DNA of 64,000 nt from Pleurostoma richardsiae. Its lineage: Eukaryota; Ascomycota; Sordariomycetes; Calosphaeriales; Pleurostomataceae. The stretch lies in assembly GCA_030052745.1 (NCBI GenBank), contig JANBVO010000006.1:558001-622000 (forward strand), given 5' to 3'. Shown one piece after another: positions 12,305 through 22,670 of this stretch. The position numbers and the translations under genes were made by a program. Under the pieces are notes generated by a model that saw nothing but the letters and a program-made list of their open reading frames with translations, ran no database searches and was not told the origin of the DNA. Within the stretch, counting starts at the first letter, position 1. The number at the start of each line of letters is the position of its first letter.

Positions 12305-12768
12305 AAAGGGGTGGGAGGGAAGGAGACAGAGCAGTGGACGGTAGAGCGGACTCGCGCTCTGAGTAACCATGGGTGGAGGAAAAGATAATCAGCGAACCTG
12401 GGATTTCCGCGTCCCCAGTTGGATAACTAGCTATGGGCCTGTTCTGTACATCGCACGGTGTATGGAGTTGTTGTAGCGCATTGGAAAAGAGGATGGGGTA
12501 TTTGTTTTCTTTCGAGTCTTTCCTTAGGGGTGGCCGGCGTCACTAAAAGGGGAGTGAGCATGTACGCTTAAGAGAAGTGTGCATATGGGCCTTGAAGGTC
12601 TTAATATTTGTTACCTAAGACCTATACTTCAGACTTTCTCGCGAACAAAGAGTGTGAAGTTAAATTTCCATATATTCGGGCAAACTCGCTTCCCCCTTTC
12701 GCGCTCCTGGCCTTGGCCGGAACCCCGTAACACGAACAACGCCTAGACCAAAACCTCGAACACACCAT
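12305..12768. other. Convergent 3' intergenic region
   Basis: This lies between the AT-hook gene (+) and msrB (-), so it should hold both transcript ends. No gene-like signal was seen. AT-rich strings near 12600-12670 are plausible 3' UTR. Confidence 0.45.
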
Positions 12769-13450
12769 CTACGCCTTGCTCTCCTTCGCCTCGCCGTTCT
12801 GCGCCGGCTTATCGTCCGGCGAGAACTTGAGGCTGACGCTGTTGACGCAGTGCCGCTCGTCCGTCGGCGTGTCGTACCCTTCGCCCTTAAAGACGTGGCC
12901 CAAGTGGCCGCCACAGTTGGAGCACACGATCTCGGTGCGCACCATGAAGTGGCTCCGGTCCTCGTGGCGTGTGACGGCGCCGGGGATGCTGTCAAAGTAC
13001 GCGGGCCATCCGCACCCGGACTTGAACTTGTGCGTGGCCTTGTAGAGGGGCGCACCGCACCCGGCGCAACCGTAGACGCCCTCCGAAGGATAGTGCTTGT
13101 CGAATTTGCCTGAGCCAGGCGGCTCGGTGCCCTTCTGGCGGAGAATGCGGAATTGCTCTACGAGGTGGTCAGCTTCTTGGACTTACATATGATGACCAAC
13201 CGGGGGGGGGCCTACCGGGTGAGAGGACAGCGCGCCACTCATCGTCACTCCGCTGGTCGGGGTGAGACATGTTGCTTGTGGAGGAGGCCTTGGAGCTGAA
13301 TAGGCTGCCGATGAATGGGATGGAGGACATAGACTTGAAGGCGGTGATTCTCTGAGGTGGCGCTCTCAAGAGAGGCGAGTGTGAAGTCCGAGTGATGCTT
13401 GAGAAGCTATAGAAGGCGCGGAGAACGTTTGAGAGCTGTGCAAAGCGCAT
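12769..13450 (-). CDS. msrB: Methionine-R-sulfoxide reductase B, probably mitochondrial form
   Basis: Two exons, 13450-13216 and 13157-12769 (58-nt intron), giving 207 residues. The start is the ATG at 13450-13448; an earlier in-frame TTG at 13483 is not a credible start. The splice restores LSPEQFRILRQKGTE, the family's N-terminal signature. Zinc is held by CAGC (109-112) and CSNC (157-160), the substrate Trp lies in GWPAY, and the catalytic cysteine is C182 in RHCVNS. Family knowledge: MsrB reduces methionine-R-sulfoxide in oxidised proteins using thioredoxin; the yeast form is Mxr2. The N-terminal extension (about 1-60) is rich in Arg and Ser and poor in acidic residues, which suggests mitochondrial import. 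Internal Met codons could give a cytosolic form. A nine-C tract sits just inside the intron donor. Confidence 0.93.
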
Positions 13451-13520
13451 GAAGGACGATAGACACGATGATGATGGTTTCAAGAGAAGAGAAGCGGAAT
13501 CGGGTTCAGTCGATGTTTCT

Positions 13521-13527
13521 TATATAA
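13521..13527 (-). promoter_or_regulatory. TATA box of msrB
   Basis: TATATAA on the plus strand reads TTATATA on the gene strand. It lies about 71 bp upstream of the msrB ATG. Confidence 0.4.
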
Positions 13528-13666
13528 ACGAGAAGCGTTCTAGGACGGTTCCTGCAACTTCCGAGGCGTAGGCACTCAAAACTCACATCAAACTTGCACT
13601 TACAAATACTCGCTACATTGAGGCTGTGGAGATGCACACGCTGGAATCAATTCGTCTTTGCCCCCG

Positions 13667-13886
13667 CCAATCGATAGGCGCGAAGACGTCAGAGATTCCA
13701 TATGTGGCGCATGAAAGCCGATATCTCGGCATCAGCACCAATTTCCTCATTAGGTAATAAGTGGCGCGGAAGGGGTCTTCGACGTCTCATCAGGAGCCCA
13801 TTCTCCTCAGCCACAGCTCCCCTTGGTAGGGCAGGTACCTATTATCTCCGTACCCAAATTGATGGCCAATAATAACTCCAGCCAAT
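13667..13886. promoter_or_regulatory. CCAAT-box cluster in divergent msrB/ArfGAP promoter
   Basis: Four CCAAT pentamers are present, at 13667-13671, 13738-13742, 13866-13870 and 13882-13886, inside the 602-bp gap between the msrB ATG and the ArfGAP ATG. In filamentous fungi CCAAT boxes are bound by the Hap/CBC complex, which in Aspergillus also responds to redox state. A link to msrB control is therefore plausible but inferred. Confidence 0.4.
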
Positions 13887-14052
13887 TTCCAGCTACTGAA
13901 TTCAGGACCTCCCTCCATACGGCACCTCCCTACCGACAAGGCGCACGACCCCGATTCCAAATACTTTGCAACCTGGCCACTTCTTCCCACGATCATCGCC
14001 GGCGAGCACACGAACAAGCTATCGGAAGACGCGCCCTTGTACTTGTCGCGAA

Positions 14053-15853
14053 ATGTCCAGACGGCCTCCGAATCCCGCTGCTGAGCGGGCGGCCAAGAAC
14101 CAGGCGACCATCAAGTCGCTCCTGAAACTCGAGCCCAACAAGATATGCGCCGACTGCAAGCGCAACAAACGTAGGCGCTACTCTTTCTGCCCACCCCTTC
14201 CGCCGTACCACTGCTCTCTTGACAGCAGTCTAACCAGCTCATCATACAGATCCAAGATGGGCCAGCTGGAACCTGGGCGTCTTCATCTGCATCCGCTGCT
14301 CGGGCATCCATCGCGGCATGGGGACCCACATTAGCCGCGTCAAGTCGGTCGACTTGGACTCGTGGACGGACGAGCAGCTGCAGAGCATCCTGAGCTGGGG
14401 GAACGCGCGCGCAAACAAGTACTGGGAAGCGAAGCTGGCACCCGGCCACGTCCCTTCGGAGGCTAAGATCGAGAACTTCATCCGAACTAAGTACGAGCTG
14501 AAGCGATGGGTGATGGACGGTCCCATGCCCGACCCCGCGACGCTGGATGTTGATGGCGATGATGACGTACCCCTCAGCGTCGTGAAGGAGAAGCAGAATA
14601 TCGATAGGAGGGAGTCGGTGCGGAAGGCGTCGCTTGGACAGTCGTCGGCTCCCGCTCCGCCGCCCCAGGCGGACCTCATCGGTGGCGACCCCGTTCGTCC
14701 TCCGCGCGCCAGTACGACCGGACCTATAGCGGGTACGGTGCCGCCCAAGGCGGCTCCTGCTCCGCCCAAGGCGTCCAGCAGCACGAAGGACTCTTTGCTC
14801 GGCCTCGACTTTCTAGGGGAGCCAGCGCCGCCTCCGCGTCCGGCTAGTACCACAGGCGCCGGTGGAACAGGAGGAACTTCTCGTCCAGATTTGAAGCAGT
14901 CCATCCTCTCCCTCTATGCAACCGCTCCAAGACCACAGCCGCAGCAACCTCAGCACGCATCCCACGCTTCATCTGGCTCCTTTGGTGGAATGCAATCCCC
15001 AGGACTGCCAAGTTTGGGACAGCAGCCGCAAGCACCCGTAGGGGGGCTCAATGACGCTTTCAGCGGTCTCAGCTTCTCAAGTTCTACGGCCCCAAAGAGT
15101 CCCCAGACCTCAGCCTTCTCTAACCTTGGCGGTCTGTCTGGTAGCCGTTCTCCACCTCAGCCATCTTCGTCCTCAGCCTTCTCGGGTTTGAGCGGAGGGA
15201 GCTTCTTCGACGCAAAGCCTACCCCAACCACATCATCCCACCAGTCGAAGCAATCTTTCGGCAGCTCTGGAGGTTTTGGCGCCTTCACATCTCCCTCACC
15301 GCCAGCGGCTCCTAAACCCAGTGCTGCCCCCGCGTCCGCCTCTTTAGGCGACCTCTTCGACTTCTCCGGCCCAGCCCTGGCATCTCAACCTGCAGCGCCC
15401 GCAGCAAGCAACCCAGCGCCAGCCCCTTCCGTGAGCTCTGTCTTCAACCTCTCCTCGAACCAGCAGAAGCAGTCGCCCCCGGCGGCGGCAGCGGCATCTA
15501 CAAGTGCGACAACAACGTCGAACTCGCTCGGGTCCTTCGGCGGGCTATCTGGCGCTGACGTGTGGGGTGGAAATGCGTGGGCCGCGCCGGAGCCGGAGGC
15601 TAAGCCTACACCGAAGAGCCCAGGCCTCGCGAAGACAAATGACTTCGGCTGGGGGACAAGCTCCTTGGCAGATACCCCTATCGTGCCGGGGGCGTCTGGT
15701 GGGTTCGCTGCCGCGCCTAAAGTGGCGGCAGATGAAGAGTTTGGCGGGTGGACGAGCAGCATCGCTGGCGGGAACAGTGGCAGCGGCACCGGGACCAAGC
15801 CGGCAGGCGGCCTCGGGACGAGTGAGGATCTGTTCTCGAACGTTTGGCAGTAG
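14053..15853 (+). CDS. ArfGAP-domain protein (Age2/SMAP-like)
   Basis: Two exons, 14053-14170 and 14250-15853 (79-nt intron), giving 573 residues. The N-terminal ArfGAP domain (about 16-135) has the C4 zinc finger C32, C35, C53 and C56, and the arginine finger R61 in GIHRGMGTHISRVKS. The intron cuts the zinc finger between its two CxxC pairs, so the domain exists only after splicing. The remaining 430 residues are low complexity (Ser, Pro, Gly, Ala, Gln) and end in LFSNVWQ. Family knowledge: such proteins stimulate GTP hydrolysis on Arf1-type GTPases at the trans-Golgi and endosomes and so control coat recruitment. The single N-terminal domain with a disordered tail fits fungal Age2-type proteins better than Gcs1 or Glo3, but I cannot exclude an Ucp3-like assignment. 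Confidence 0.9.
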
Positions 15854-16559
15854 AGTCGCTATGTTTCGTAGGAAAGCTACAGACAGTGTCCCAGCAGACC
15901 TCCTGTTCTCGCGCCGGCTCTGATACCACGATTCACAAGTTTGACAGTTTTGATCTCCCCACGAAACTGTGGGACAGAACATGAGAGGTCTGCAACAGCA
16001 GTAGATCTCGACAGATAGACGCAATTCAGATTGCAACTTGGTCAATTCTTGGCCCCTAATAGACACCACGACACCTTGTATATTCCTGACAGCCGTTAAC
16101 GCCTTGCTATGCAAACACTCTGGACATGGTACAAGAGTACGTTCCGCCCTCTTCCAGCGTTCTTCAACGATCATGAGGGCCCAGCAGGCTCATGCCATCT
16201 TCGTGGTCTAGATCCACCTCAAGACTCGCCTGGCCAGTCCATCCCATACAGACGTGGTAGGTGTGATTGCACTCCGGGCTCTTGGTAATCGCCTGCCATT
16301 AGGCGATCGATTCTTTCCATAGCAATCCGATCCATTGACTCCTTCTCCGTAATTATGACCCTTGGCCCGAACCACAATCCAATGCGATCTTCGGGTGATT
16401 GTATGGGAGACACCCATATTAGGGATGCAAGGCACAACGTAAGCGGCACCCTTGCTGCTCAAGCCGCCGCAGTCGTGGATTTCCAGCCGTGGACGGCCGA
16501 AAACATGTCGAGTAGGGCGCCTCGGCTCGCTCGGGCGCGATCCTGGTCCTCAATCTTCC
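15854..16559. other. Convergent 3' region of ArfGAP and sft1
   Basis: This is 3' flank for both converging genes. Short frames on both strands show no motif. Confidence 0.45.
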
Positions 16560-16931
16560 TCAAAAGAACAGCCTGCAGATGTAGTAGAGGACGATGAATG
16601 CGCCGATGATGATGGCGGAGAGCTTGAAGATGGCCACCTTATTTCCTGAAGCGGCCATACGGCCTAGGCGGCCCGCGGAACCCTTGATCTGCGTGGTCAT
16701 AGAGGAGAAGGTTTCGGACTATTGAGACGCAGAATATGTCAGCCAACTCGGTCCTTTTCTCTCATGCTGCAAAATTGCTGCAAATAGGGAGCATACAGTG
16801 GAATCTATCACATCCTGCGCTCGTGCGTTGTCGTAGATGTCGACTGTGACACCTCGCAGTGCCGACACCTTGGCCGAGAGCTCGTCGAGTCGCGCGTTGT
16901 TCTGGCGCTCGCGCTCGTAGGCTTCGGACAT
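16560..16931 (-). CDS. sft1: Golgi Qc-SNARE Sft1
   Basis: Two exons, 16931-16797 and 16718-16560 (78-nt intron), giving 97 residues, the same length as I recall for yeast Sft1. The N-terminal half is a heptad-like SNARE helix (RLDELSAKVSALRGVTVDIY) that continues across the splice (DVIDST|SETFSSMTTQIK). It ends in a basic linker and a C-terminal membrane anchor (about 73-97, AIIIGAFIVLYYICRLFF) with almost no lumenal tail. Family knowledge: Sft1 pairs with Sed5, Gos1 and Ykt6 in intra-Golgi retrograde fusion. Bet1 is the closest alternative, but length and sequence favour Sft1. The downstream exon is too short for a simple ORF search. Confidence 0.85.
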
Positions 16932-17670
16932 CTTGAGCGGTGTTGCTCTTGTTTCGATATGTAGGATATTTCAAGAGTTGTAACTGAGCGTGCGTGCCTG
17001 ATTGTTGCGTCGCGGTGGTCGTCGCATGGAAAAGGCGAATTCGTGGTCAATGTCGAACTGGGCAGATGATCTCGGAAAGGGGGCAATGACGATGATGGGA
17101 AGTGATGAAACCCGTCCGGGTGTGCGAGTTGTGGCGGCACAGCCACACTCGGTACGTACTGCGCGTCGCACGTGGATGCGCTAATTGCGGGGGAACAGAA
17201 CAGCCCGCGTCGGCCTCTGTGCAATGACACTCGGAGCTGTTCCCTGTCACCAGCCTTACCTTATGATTGCGACGCAGTGGCAAGCAGTGCCTCCTCCTCC
17301 CGGCGAAAAGCCCTCTCTCTCTCTGCTCTTTAAGAAAGCGTTCGTACCTCGTTGACGACCGCATCGAGTTTTTGTCCCCTCCTTTGCCTTGTCATCTGCT
17401 ATTCTGTGTTTGCGACACGCCGTGTCAACTGTAAGACCCAGCAACTTTAAGTCCGGAGTGGCCCGGCCTGCGATCCTTAGCTTCCCCGCCGCAGGACGAG
17501 AGTCCATCCATCCATCATTCACGGAATAATCCACCTCACTTTATTCTTTAAGTTTCCCTTCCTCACGCTTCAGAAACATTTGGTCGAATTCTGTGATACC
17601 CGTCTCCCGTCGCTACCTCCACCTCTCTTTGCAGTCCATTTCCTTCCGAGGATTCCGTCACCCATCAGCC
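16932..17670. promoter_or_regulatory. Divergent promoter region of sft1 and ysc84
   Basis: This 739-bp gap lies between two divergent starts and contains a CT microsatellite-like run near 17309-17324. No other gene is seen. The stretch presumably drives both genes. Confidence 0.45.
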
Positions 17671-19167
17671 ATGGGTATCAACAATCCTCTTCCGTCGTCT
17701 CTGTCGTGTGAGTATTGACCCCGCTGCTTTGCTGCCTGCTTGCGCCAGCTGCGTGGGTGGGCTGTGGCTGCGACAGCGCCGATGACTGACGGGCTCTTTC
17801 ACAGCGGAATGTAAGAAGTGCGGAAAGATCCTTACGTCCTTCATCGATCCGCGACAGGCCTTTGGACCGGACAAGGTCATTCCACCGTCGGTCCTGGCCT
17901 CTGCCAAGGTAAGATCACCATCATGCTTGCCGATCCCATATATCAACGAGCCATTCGCGAATGGCCTCAAGGGCGGCGCATTAGCTTGCAATACTTGTCG
18001 CTTGGTCATTCAAGTCATACTAATGCTCCCTGCCCGGTTTTTAGGGCCTTGCTATCCTCACCGTCCTCAAAGCCGGCTTCCTCGGTTCCGCCCGTTTCGG
18101 CAGCGGTCTCGTCGTTGCGCGCCTCCCGGATGGTACTTGGTCAGCACCCAGCGCCATTGCGACAGCTGGTGCCGGCTTTGGTGGACAGATTGGCTTCGAG
18201 CTGACGGATTTCGTCTTTATCCTCAACGACTCTGCCGCCGTCAAGACTTTCTCACAGGCCGGCTCCCTCACCTTGGGCGGCAACGTTTCTATCGCCGCAG
18301 GCCCCGTTGGCCGAAATGCTGAGGCTGCCGGTGCGGCTAGCTTGAAGAGTGTGGCCGGAATATTCAGCTACAGCAAGACGAAAGGCCTGTTTGCAGGCGT
18401 CAGCTTGGAGGGCTCCGCGATCGTGGAGCGCAAGGATGCGAATGCCAAGCTATACGGCCGCCCGGTCAGTGCACGAGAGCTGCTGTCGGGCGGGGAGCAG
18501 CCACCACCGCAGGCGGCGCCTCTGCTCTCCATCTTGAACTCTAGGGTCTTCAGCGGCTACCGGAATGGCAGCGCTTCGGACGCCATGTACAACGATATAC
18601 CCGTGTACGGCGACGACCACGACGACGTCATCTGGAACGGGCGGCGGGGTAGTGCGTACGGTGAGGGCCAGTCCAGGGGTGGTAGCCACGGCGGCGGCGG
18701 CAACCATTATGACGACGGGTACGGCGCGCCGCGGCGTGCAACGACATGGCAGGACGACATATACGATCAGCCGCGGGGGTACGGGTCGAGGTCCAACACG
18801 TTCCAGGACGTGACAGTGCCGCGCGAGTATCAGCAGCAGGATGACAGAAGGTCCGGTCCGGGTCGGCCGGCTGCACCGAAGCCCAACTTCGCGAGCAAGG
18901 AGGCGCTGATGAAGAAGAACGAGGCGATTGCACTGTTCACGTTCGAGGCGGACCAGCCTGGCGACCTAGGGTTCAAGAAGGGAGACATCATCACCGTGCT
19001 GAAGAAGACGGATAGTGATAACGACTGGTGGTACGTATTTTCTTCACCCCGACTCTCAAGTTGTCAATTGCTTGGTATCGAGAAGAAACTGACAGAAAGC
19101 AAGGACTGGCATGATCGGCACGAGACACGGCATATTCCCAAGCAACTACGTGAAATTGAGGGAGTAG
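17671..19167 (+). CDS. ysc84: SYLF and SH3 protein Ysc84/Lsb3
   Basis: Four exons: 17671-17707, 17805-17908, 18045-19030 and 19104-19167, giving 396 residues. The introns are 97, 136 and 73 nt; the second carries TACTAATG as a branch site. The N-terminal SYLF (DUF500) domain spans about 12-225, with LTSFIDPRQAFGPDKVIPP followed by a GLAILTVLKAGFLGSARFGSG core and an FTLGG-like LTLGGNVSIAAGP. A glycine- and aspartate-rich linker with a proline patch follows. A C-terminal SH3 domain occupies about 340-394 (ALFTFEADQPGDLGF, DWW, GIFPSNYV). The last intron splits the second Trp of DWW, and the final 20 residues that complete the SH3 come from the short exon 4. Family knowledge: Ysc84/Lsb3 binds Las17 and actin at endocytic patches, and the SYLF domain binds phosphoinositides. 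Confidence 0.94.
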
Positions 19168-20406
19168 ATTCAGAATTGCGCCCAGCGAAGTCACATATGG
19201 ACGAGGCTTGTTTTCAACGCAGAGAGAGTCCCGGGTCGTTTGGCACCGATGGGGCACGGGGGTAGGGCAAGGTTGCTTTTCTCGGTATCACTTCGTCATG
19301 AAGGCGGTTGCATAACTTACGAATTCCTTCTTCTCTCTTCTCAGTTGCCGTGATGACCAGCAGTTTGGTTCGAGGATATACCGTTCTTGTTCTTGTTTGT
19401 CCAACAGGGGTGATATCGAGACGTATCATTTGCGGCTTTGGCGTTCAGGTCCAGATAGCAGCAGTCCTAGGAACGAAAACTTTATGTGTTGTGGTGGTAT
19501 CTCAATCCCATAGCCACTGTGTGGTGTCGCACATAACGCACCGTTCAGGCCGCGAATGATACCTGAAACTGTCTCTTCGAGATTTTGGCGCATGGGAGAT
19601 GGGGCTTGTAGTCGAGAGGTGCAGAACCAAGTCGCCGTCTGGGGGCAGGACTTGGACCTACATTCTATTTCTACGTGCCTTATGTATCATTTCTGGGCCC
19701 TACGATCTGTGAGAATACTCAACCATGACTCTTGAGGTGCTCAGTACAGTTGCTTAGTGTCTTTACTCGCGTGGCTTTGGCTCGCCTTCATGAAGAGAGC
19801 AACAAAAGGTGTGAGGGAGTGTGTGAAGTGTCGATGTCCTTTCCGCCGAGTCAGCCGTTCTCTAATAGACTCGGTACCTAGGTAGATTAAGAAGATACCT
19901 TCAGGTAGGTACTTAGAGACGGTAATATGGAGTTGGATGGAGTAGAAGACTGAACTGTAAAGGGCAGCCGGCCTCTGACATCACGGCGCGCCCATCATTC
20001 GCGGCTGGTCGTGCTTTCTGTGTCTGTCGACGAGTTATCCTCCATCCCTGCGACTACCGTGGTTGTTCCTTCTACATAGGATACTGTCGGGTGCTATCTT
20101 GTTACCTTGGGCAAGTGCCCCTGAGGGCGGTTCCTTCCATAAGACATCCCGAAAGGTACTTATTGTAGGGTAGATACCTGACATAAAGGAGGTCATTTAG
20201 TTGTCCACCTGAAAAGAGGTAGAGGTAGGCTTCAATCGGGTAAGCAAACTCGCACAAGGACCATCACCCTCCTCTACTTCCTCTGTTCTTCTTCCTCTAG
20301 CTATCCCTCGAACTCCCGTAGTCCGTTGCCCTATCGGTTCTCATAATCAGTTTCACCACCTTGCCACAACAGAAATCGGCATCTACCTGTCCCAAGGACA
20401 CAAGAC
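19168..20406. other. Intergenic region between ysc84 and the 631-residue gene
   Basis: It contains ysc84 3' sequence, a TACCTAGGTAG palindrome-like box at 19875-19885 and further GGTAGGTA/TACCT variants to 20240, then a CT-rich leader. No gene was recognised. Confidence 0.45.
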
Positions 20407-22302
20407 ATGCTGATACGCGCCCGCACGATGAAGCAAAGATGCGTAGACAGCACGCGCGATCAGCAAACTCGAGGGACAGAGTCTACACCTATCAACACCG
20501 CCGGTCCCCTACCCTCCAAGCGCAAGGGGGAGGCTCTTGCACCAACACCGGGTGCTTCGGGGCTCACTCGAAACCCCAGATCGTCAAAGAGGGCCCGCCC
20601 AAGCCAGGATCAGCGAGACACACAGTCTGGGTCTGCCCCTTTTCAGAGACTCCAGACTCTGAGGGTTACGAAGCCCGCTCCTTATTCGTCTCCTCCGCAC
20701 GAGTCTCTCAAGCGAAACGTCTCCATTGAACGAGATCCTACTACACTCGATCGACTGAAAACCCCGGCTTTCACCACCATCCAGAAGATCGAGCTCCTTC
20801 CCACGCCATCTTCTTCCGAGAACTGGTCTCACGGCTTTGGGAGTAGCCTCCCTCCATCCGCTCAGCAACCACCGGCTTCCTCTGGTACTTCTTGTGTCGA
20901 GGACTGCCCTCCGACTCCCCCAAGAGAAGCTAGCGATCCACTCCCGGCAGTGCTATCGTTCCAAGAGCAATGCCAGCTACTAACTGCGGCCGATTTGGAG
21001 GAACTCAGCAAGGACATCTCCCTCAGTGATGATGACGTGCCCCAAAAATTGGCGAGTTCAAACCTGACAGTCGATCCTTCCAGTAGTTGTTCGACGAAAG
21101 CAGATGCTGCAGAGTGCCATAAAGAGAGCCAGAACCAGGGTGGTACTTTCCTACTAAGTGCTGGTACGAAGAGCGATCCTGAGAATACACATGGACAAGC
21201 TACTGCTAAACCACTCGTATTAACATCACTCTTCGAAGGGCCAGGCTACGACCGCACCACAGACGCATTGGTTGAGTCCAGCATTGACAATCTAGAAGAT
21301 GAATATGAATGGGACCCTGCAATGGAAGACGAGATGATTAAGCTCATGCAGCTGGACGGGCCAGTCTCCCCTGATCTGCCCCCGTCCTACGACGTTCTTG
21401 AAGGGATGGGACGGGTGTCCTCTGCTGAGGCTCTTCACTCGATAGTGCATTTATCTTCCCCGGAGCCTGCCCGCTCAGGACAAGAAGCGCCAACCAGAAG
21501 GGAGGGATCTTCACATGAAGACGATATCTGGGGCTCCGACGTCGATTGGGACGAGATCTTGACGGCTGTCGAAGACCCGCCTCGAGGATCCCCGGGCCAC
21601 GATTCAAAGTCCCATGACACACCGACACGAGAACACGAGCAGTCCGAGAGGCAATCTTCCTCTGGAGGGGGCGTCGAGAGCCAGGGCAATCGGAGTTCGA
21701 GCGGACCATCCAACATTCTGGATGAAATTGGCGAACATGGCTGGTCGTCTAGAAAATTCAGCACATCCATCGGCTCGGACCAAATGGATCAAAGAGATGC
21801 CAACAGCACGAAGCCATTCGCACGAACACAATTCCCTGGCAAAGTCCGGGACAGGTCGCCTGTCATAGGTCTGTCCAGCTCGGTCGTAACGAGGACGTGC
21901 TTCAGGATCGAGGAGTTGCTATACTGCGGCCAATCCACACAACCAGCCTCCTCAGTCCCCATGAACAAGGGCGACTCCATCTTCGAGCTGTTTGCGGTGG
22001 TGACGTACTCCAGTCGCGAGCTGGAACCGTCAAGAGTCCAGCACTTTCACTTCAGGGACGTCTTCAAGGACCAACCACCCTTCCTAACAGGGACACTAGA
22101 AGGATGGAAGCCTAACAGTGTCGTCGATAGTCAGAGCCTGGTCCTCCTAGGAGAACGTGGACGGATGAAGATGTGCAGATGTATATGCAAGCTGATGCGT
22201 GACAACAGCAGTGAAATAGGATGGCATATTTTGATTTTGTCTATTCGCGAGACTGACCGGGATGAAATCAATCTCGTCAAGAGGATAATCTGTCAGGGAT
22301 GA
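20407..22302 (+). CDS. Conserved-looking protein of unknown function
   Basis: Single exon, 631 residues. The ATG at 20407 is the first in frame; M8 (20428) is an alternative start. Residues 1-490 look disordered: basic with SKRKGE and SSKRARPSQ, which resemble nuclear localisation signals, then acidic and serine-rich. Within this part the acidic segments EDEYEWDPAMEDEMIKLMQL (about 298-317) and EDDIWGSDVDWDEI look like short interaction motifs. Residues about 495-625 look folded: RTCFRIEELL, then IFELFAVVTYSSRE, HFHFRDVFKDQPPFLTGTLEGW, a KMCRCICKLMRD strand and a final WHILILSIRETDRDEI. From memory, similar C-terminal segments occur in uncharacterised Pezizomycotina proteins, but I cannot name a family. 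A nuclear role is inferred from the basic signals. A beta-rich, possibly OB-like fold is only a guess. Confidence 0.75.
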   Translation: MLIRARTMKQRCVDSTRDQQTRGTESTPINTAGPLPSKRKGEALAPTPGASGLTRNPRSSKRARPSQDQRDTQSGSAPFQRLQTLRVTKPAPYSSPPHESLKRNVSIERDPTTLDRLKTPAFTTIQKIELLPTPSSSENWSHGFGSSLPPSAQQPPASSGTSCVEDCPPTPPREASDPLPAVLSFQEQCQLLTAADLEELSKDISLSDDDVPQKLASSNLTVDPSSSCSTKADAAECHKESQNQGGTFLLSAGTKSDPENTHGQATAKPLVLTSLFEGPGYDRTTDALVESSIDNLEDEYEWDPAMEDEMIKLMQLDGPVSPDLPPSYDVLEGMGRVSSAEALHSIVHLSSPEPARSGQEAPTRREGSSHEDDIWGSDVDWDEILTAVEDPPRGSPGHDSKSHDTPTREHEQSERQSSSGGGVESQGNRSSSGPSNILDEIGEHGWSSRKFSTSIGSDQMDQRDANSTKPFARTQFPGKVRDRSPVIGLSSSVVTRTCFRIEELLYCGQSTQPASSVPMNKGDSIFELFAVVTYSSRELEPSRVQHFHFRDVFKDQPPFLTGTLEGWKPNSVVDSQSLVLLGERGRMKMCRCICKLMRDNSSEIGWHILILSIRETDRDEINLVKRIICQG

Positions 22303-22329
22303 TAATGGCGAAGTGTTGGAACATGTTCT

Positions 22330-22670
22330 GGTGCAGATATATTATTACCCATGAGCTCCTTCTAATATCTTTCTCTGTGGGGTAGTGTAGCTTGGGCCGC
22401 AGAACAAAGTCTCCTGAAGCTGTAGACAGATACCGGCAGATCTCATAGCTATATCTACTCCAAGTCTACTATCAATATCATATCTATATAGCATACTGAG
22501 AGGATCTCCTACATCCAAGATAACTACAAGTATAACACAGGTTGTCACCAAAAATATACCAAAGGCTAACTTAAAATTACCTAAGTAGCTCGCCTTCCCA
22601 TAGCACTCATAGTCGAGGCAATAAGGGGCCGTGATCGGGATATCTTGCGACGCAGTGACAGGTATATACG
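22330..22670. repeat. TpA-rich tract, possible RIP relic
   Basis: This stretch is strongly enriched in TA steps (for example TATCATATCTATATAGC) compared with its flanks, the composition left by repeat-induced point mutation. No element family or terminal repeats can be identified, so the origin is unknown. Confidence 0.35.

Noticed and set aside
8839-13450. Secondary-metabolite cluster around the P450
   Set aside because: The neighbours are scp160, an AT-hook protein and msrB. No polyketide or peptide synthase, terpene cyclase, transporter or cluster regulator is present.
13448-13483. Start of msrB at the TTG at 13483
   Set aside because: Fungal nuclear genes start at ATG; the in-frame ATG at 13450 gives a normal targeting extension.
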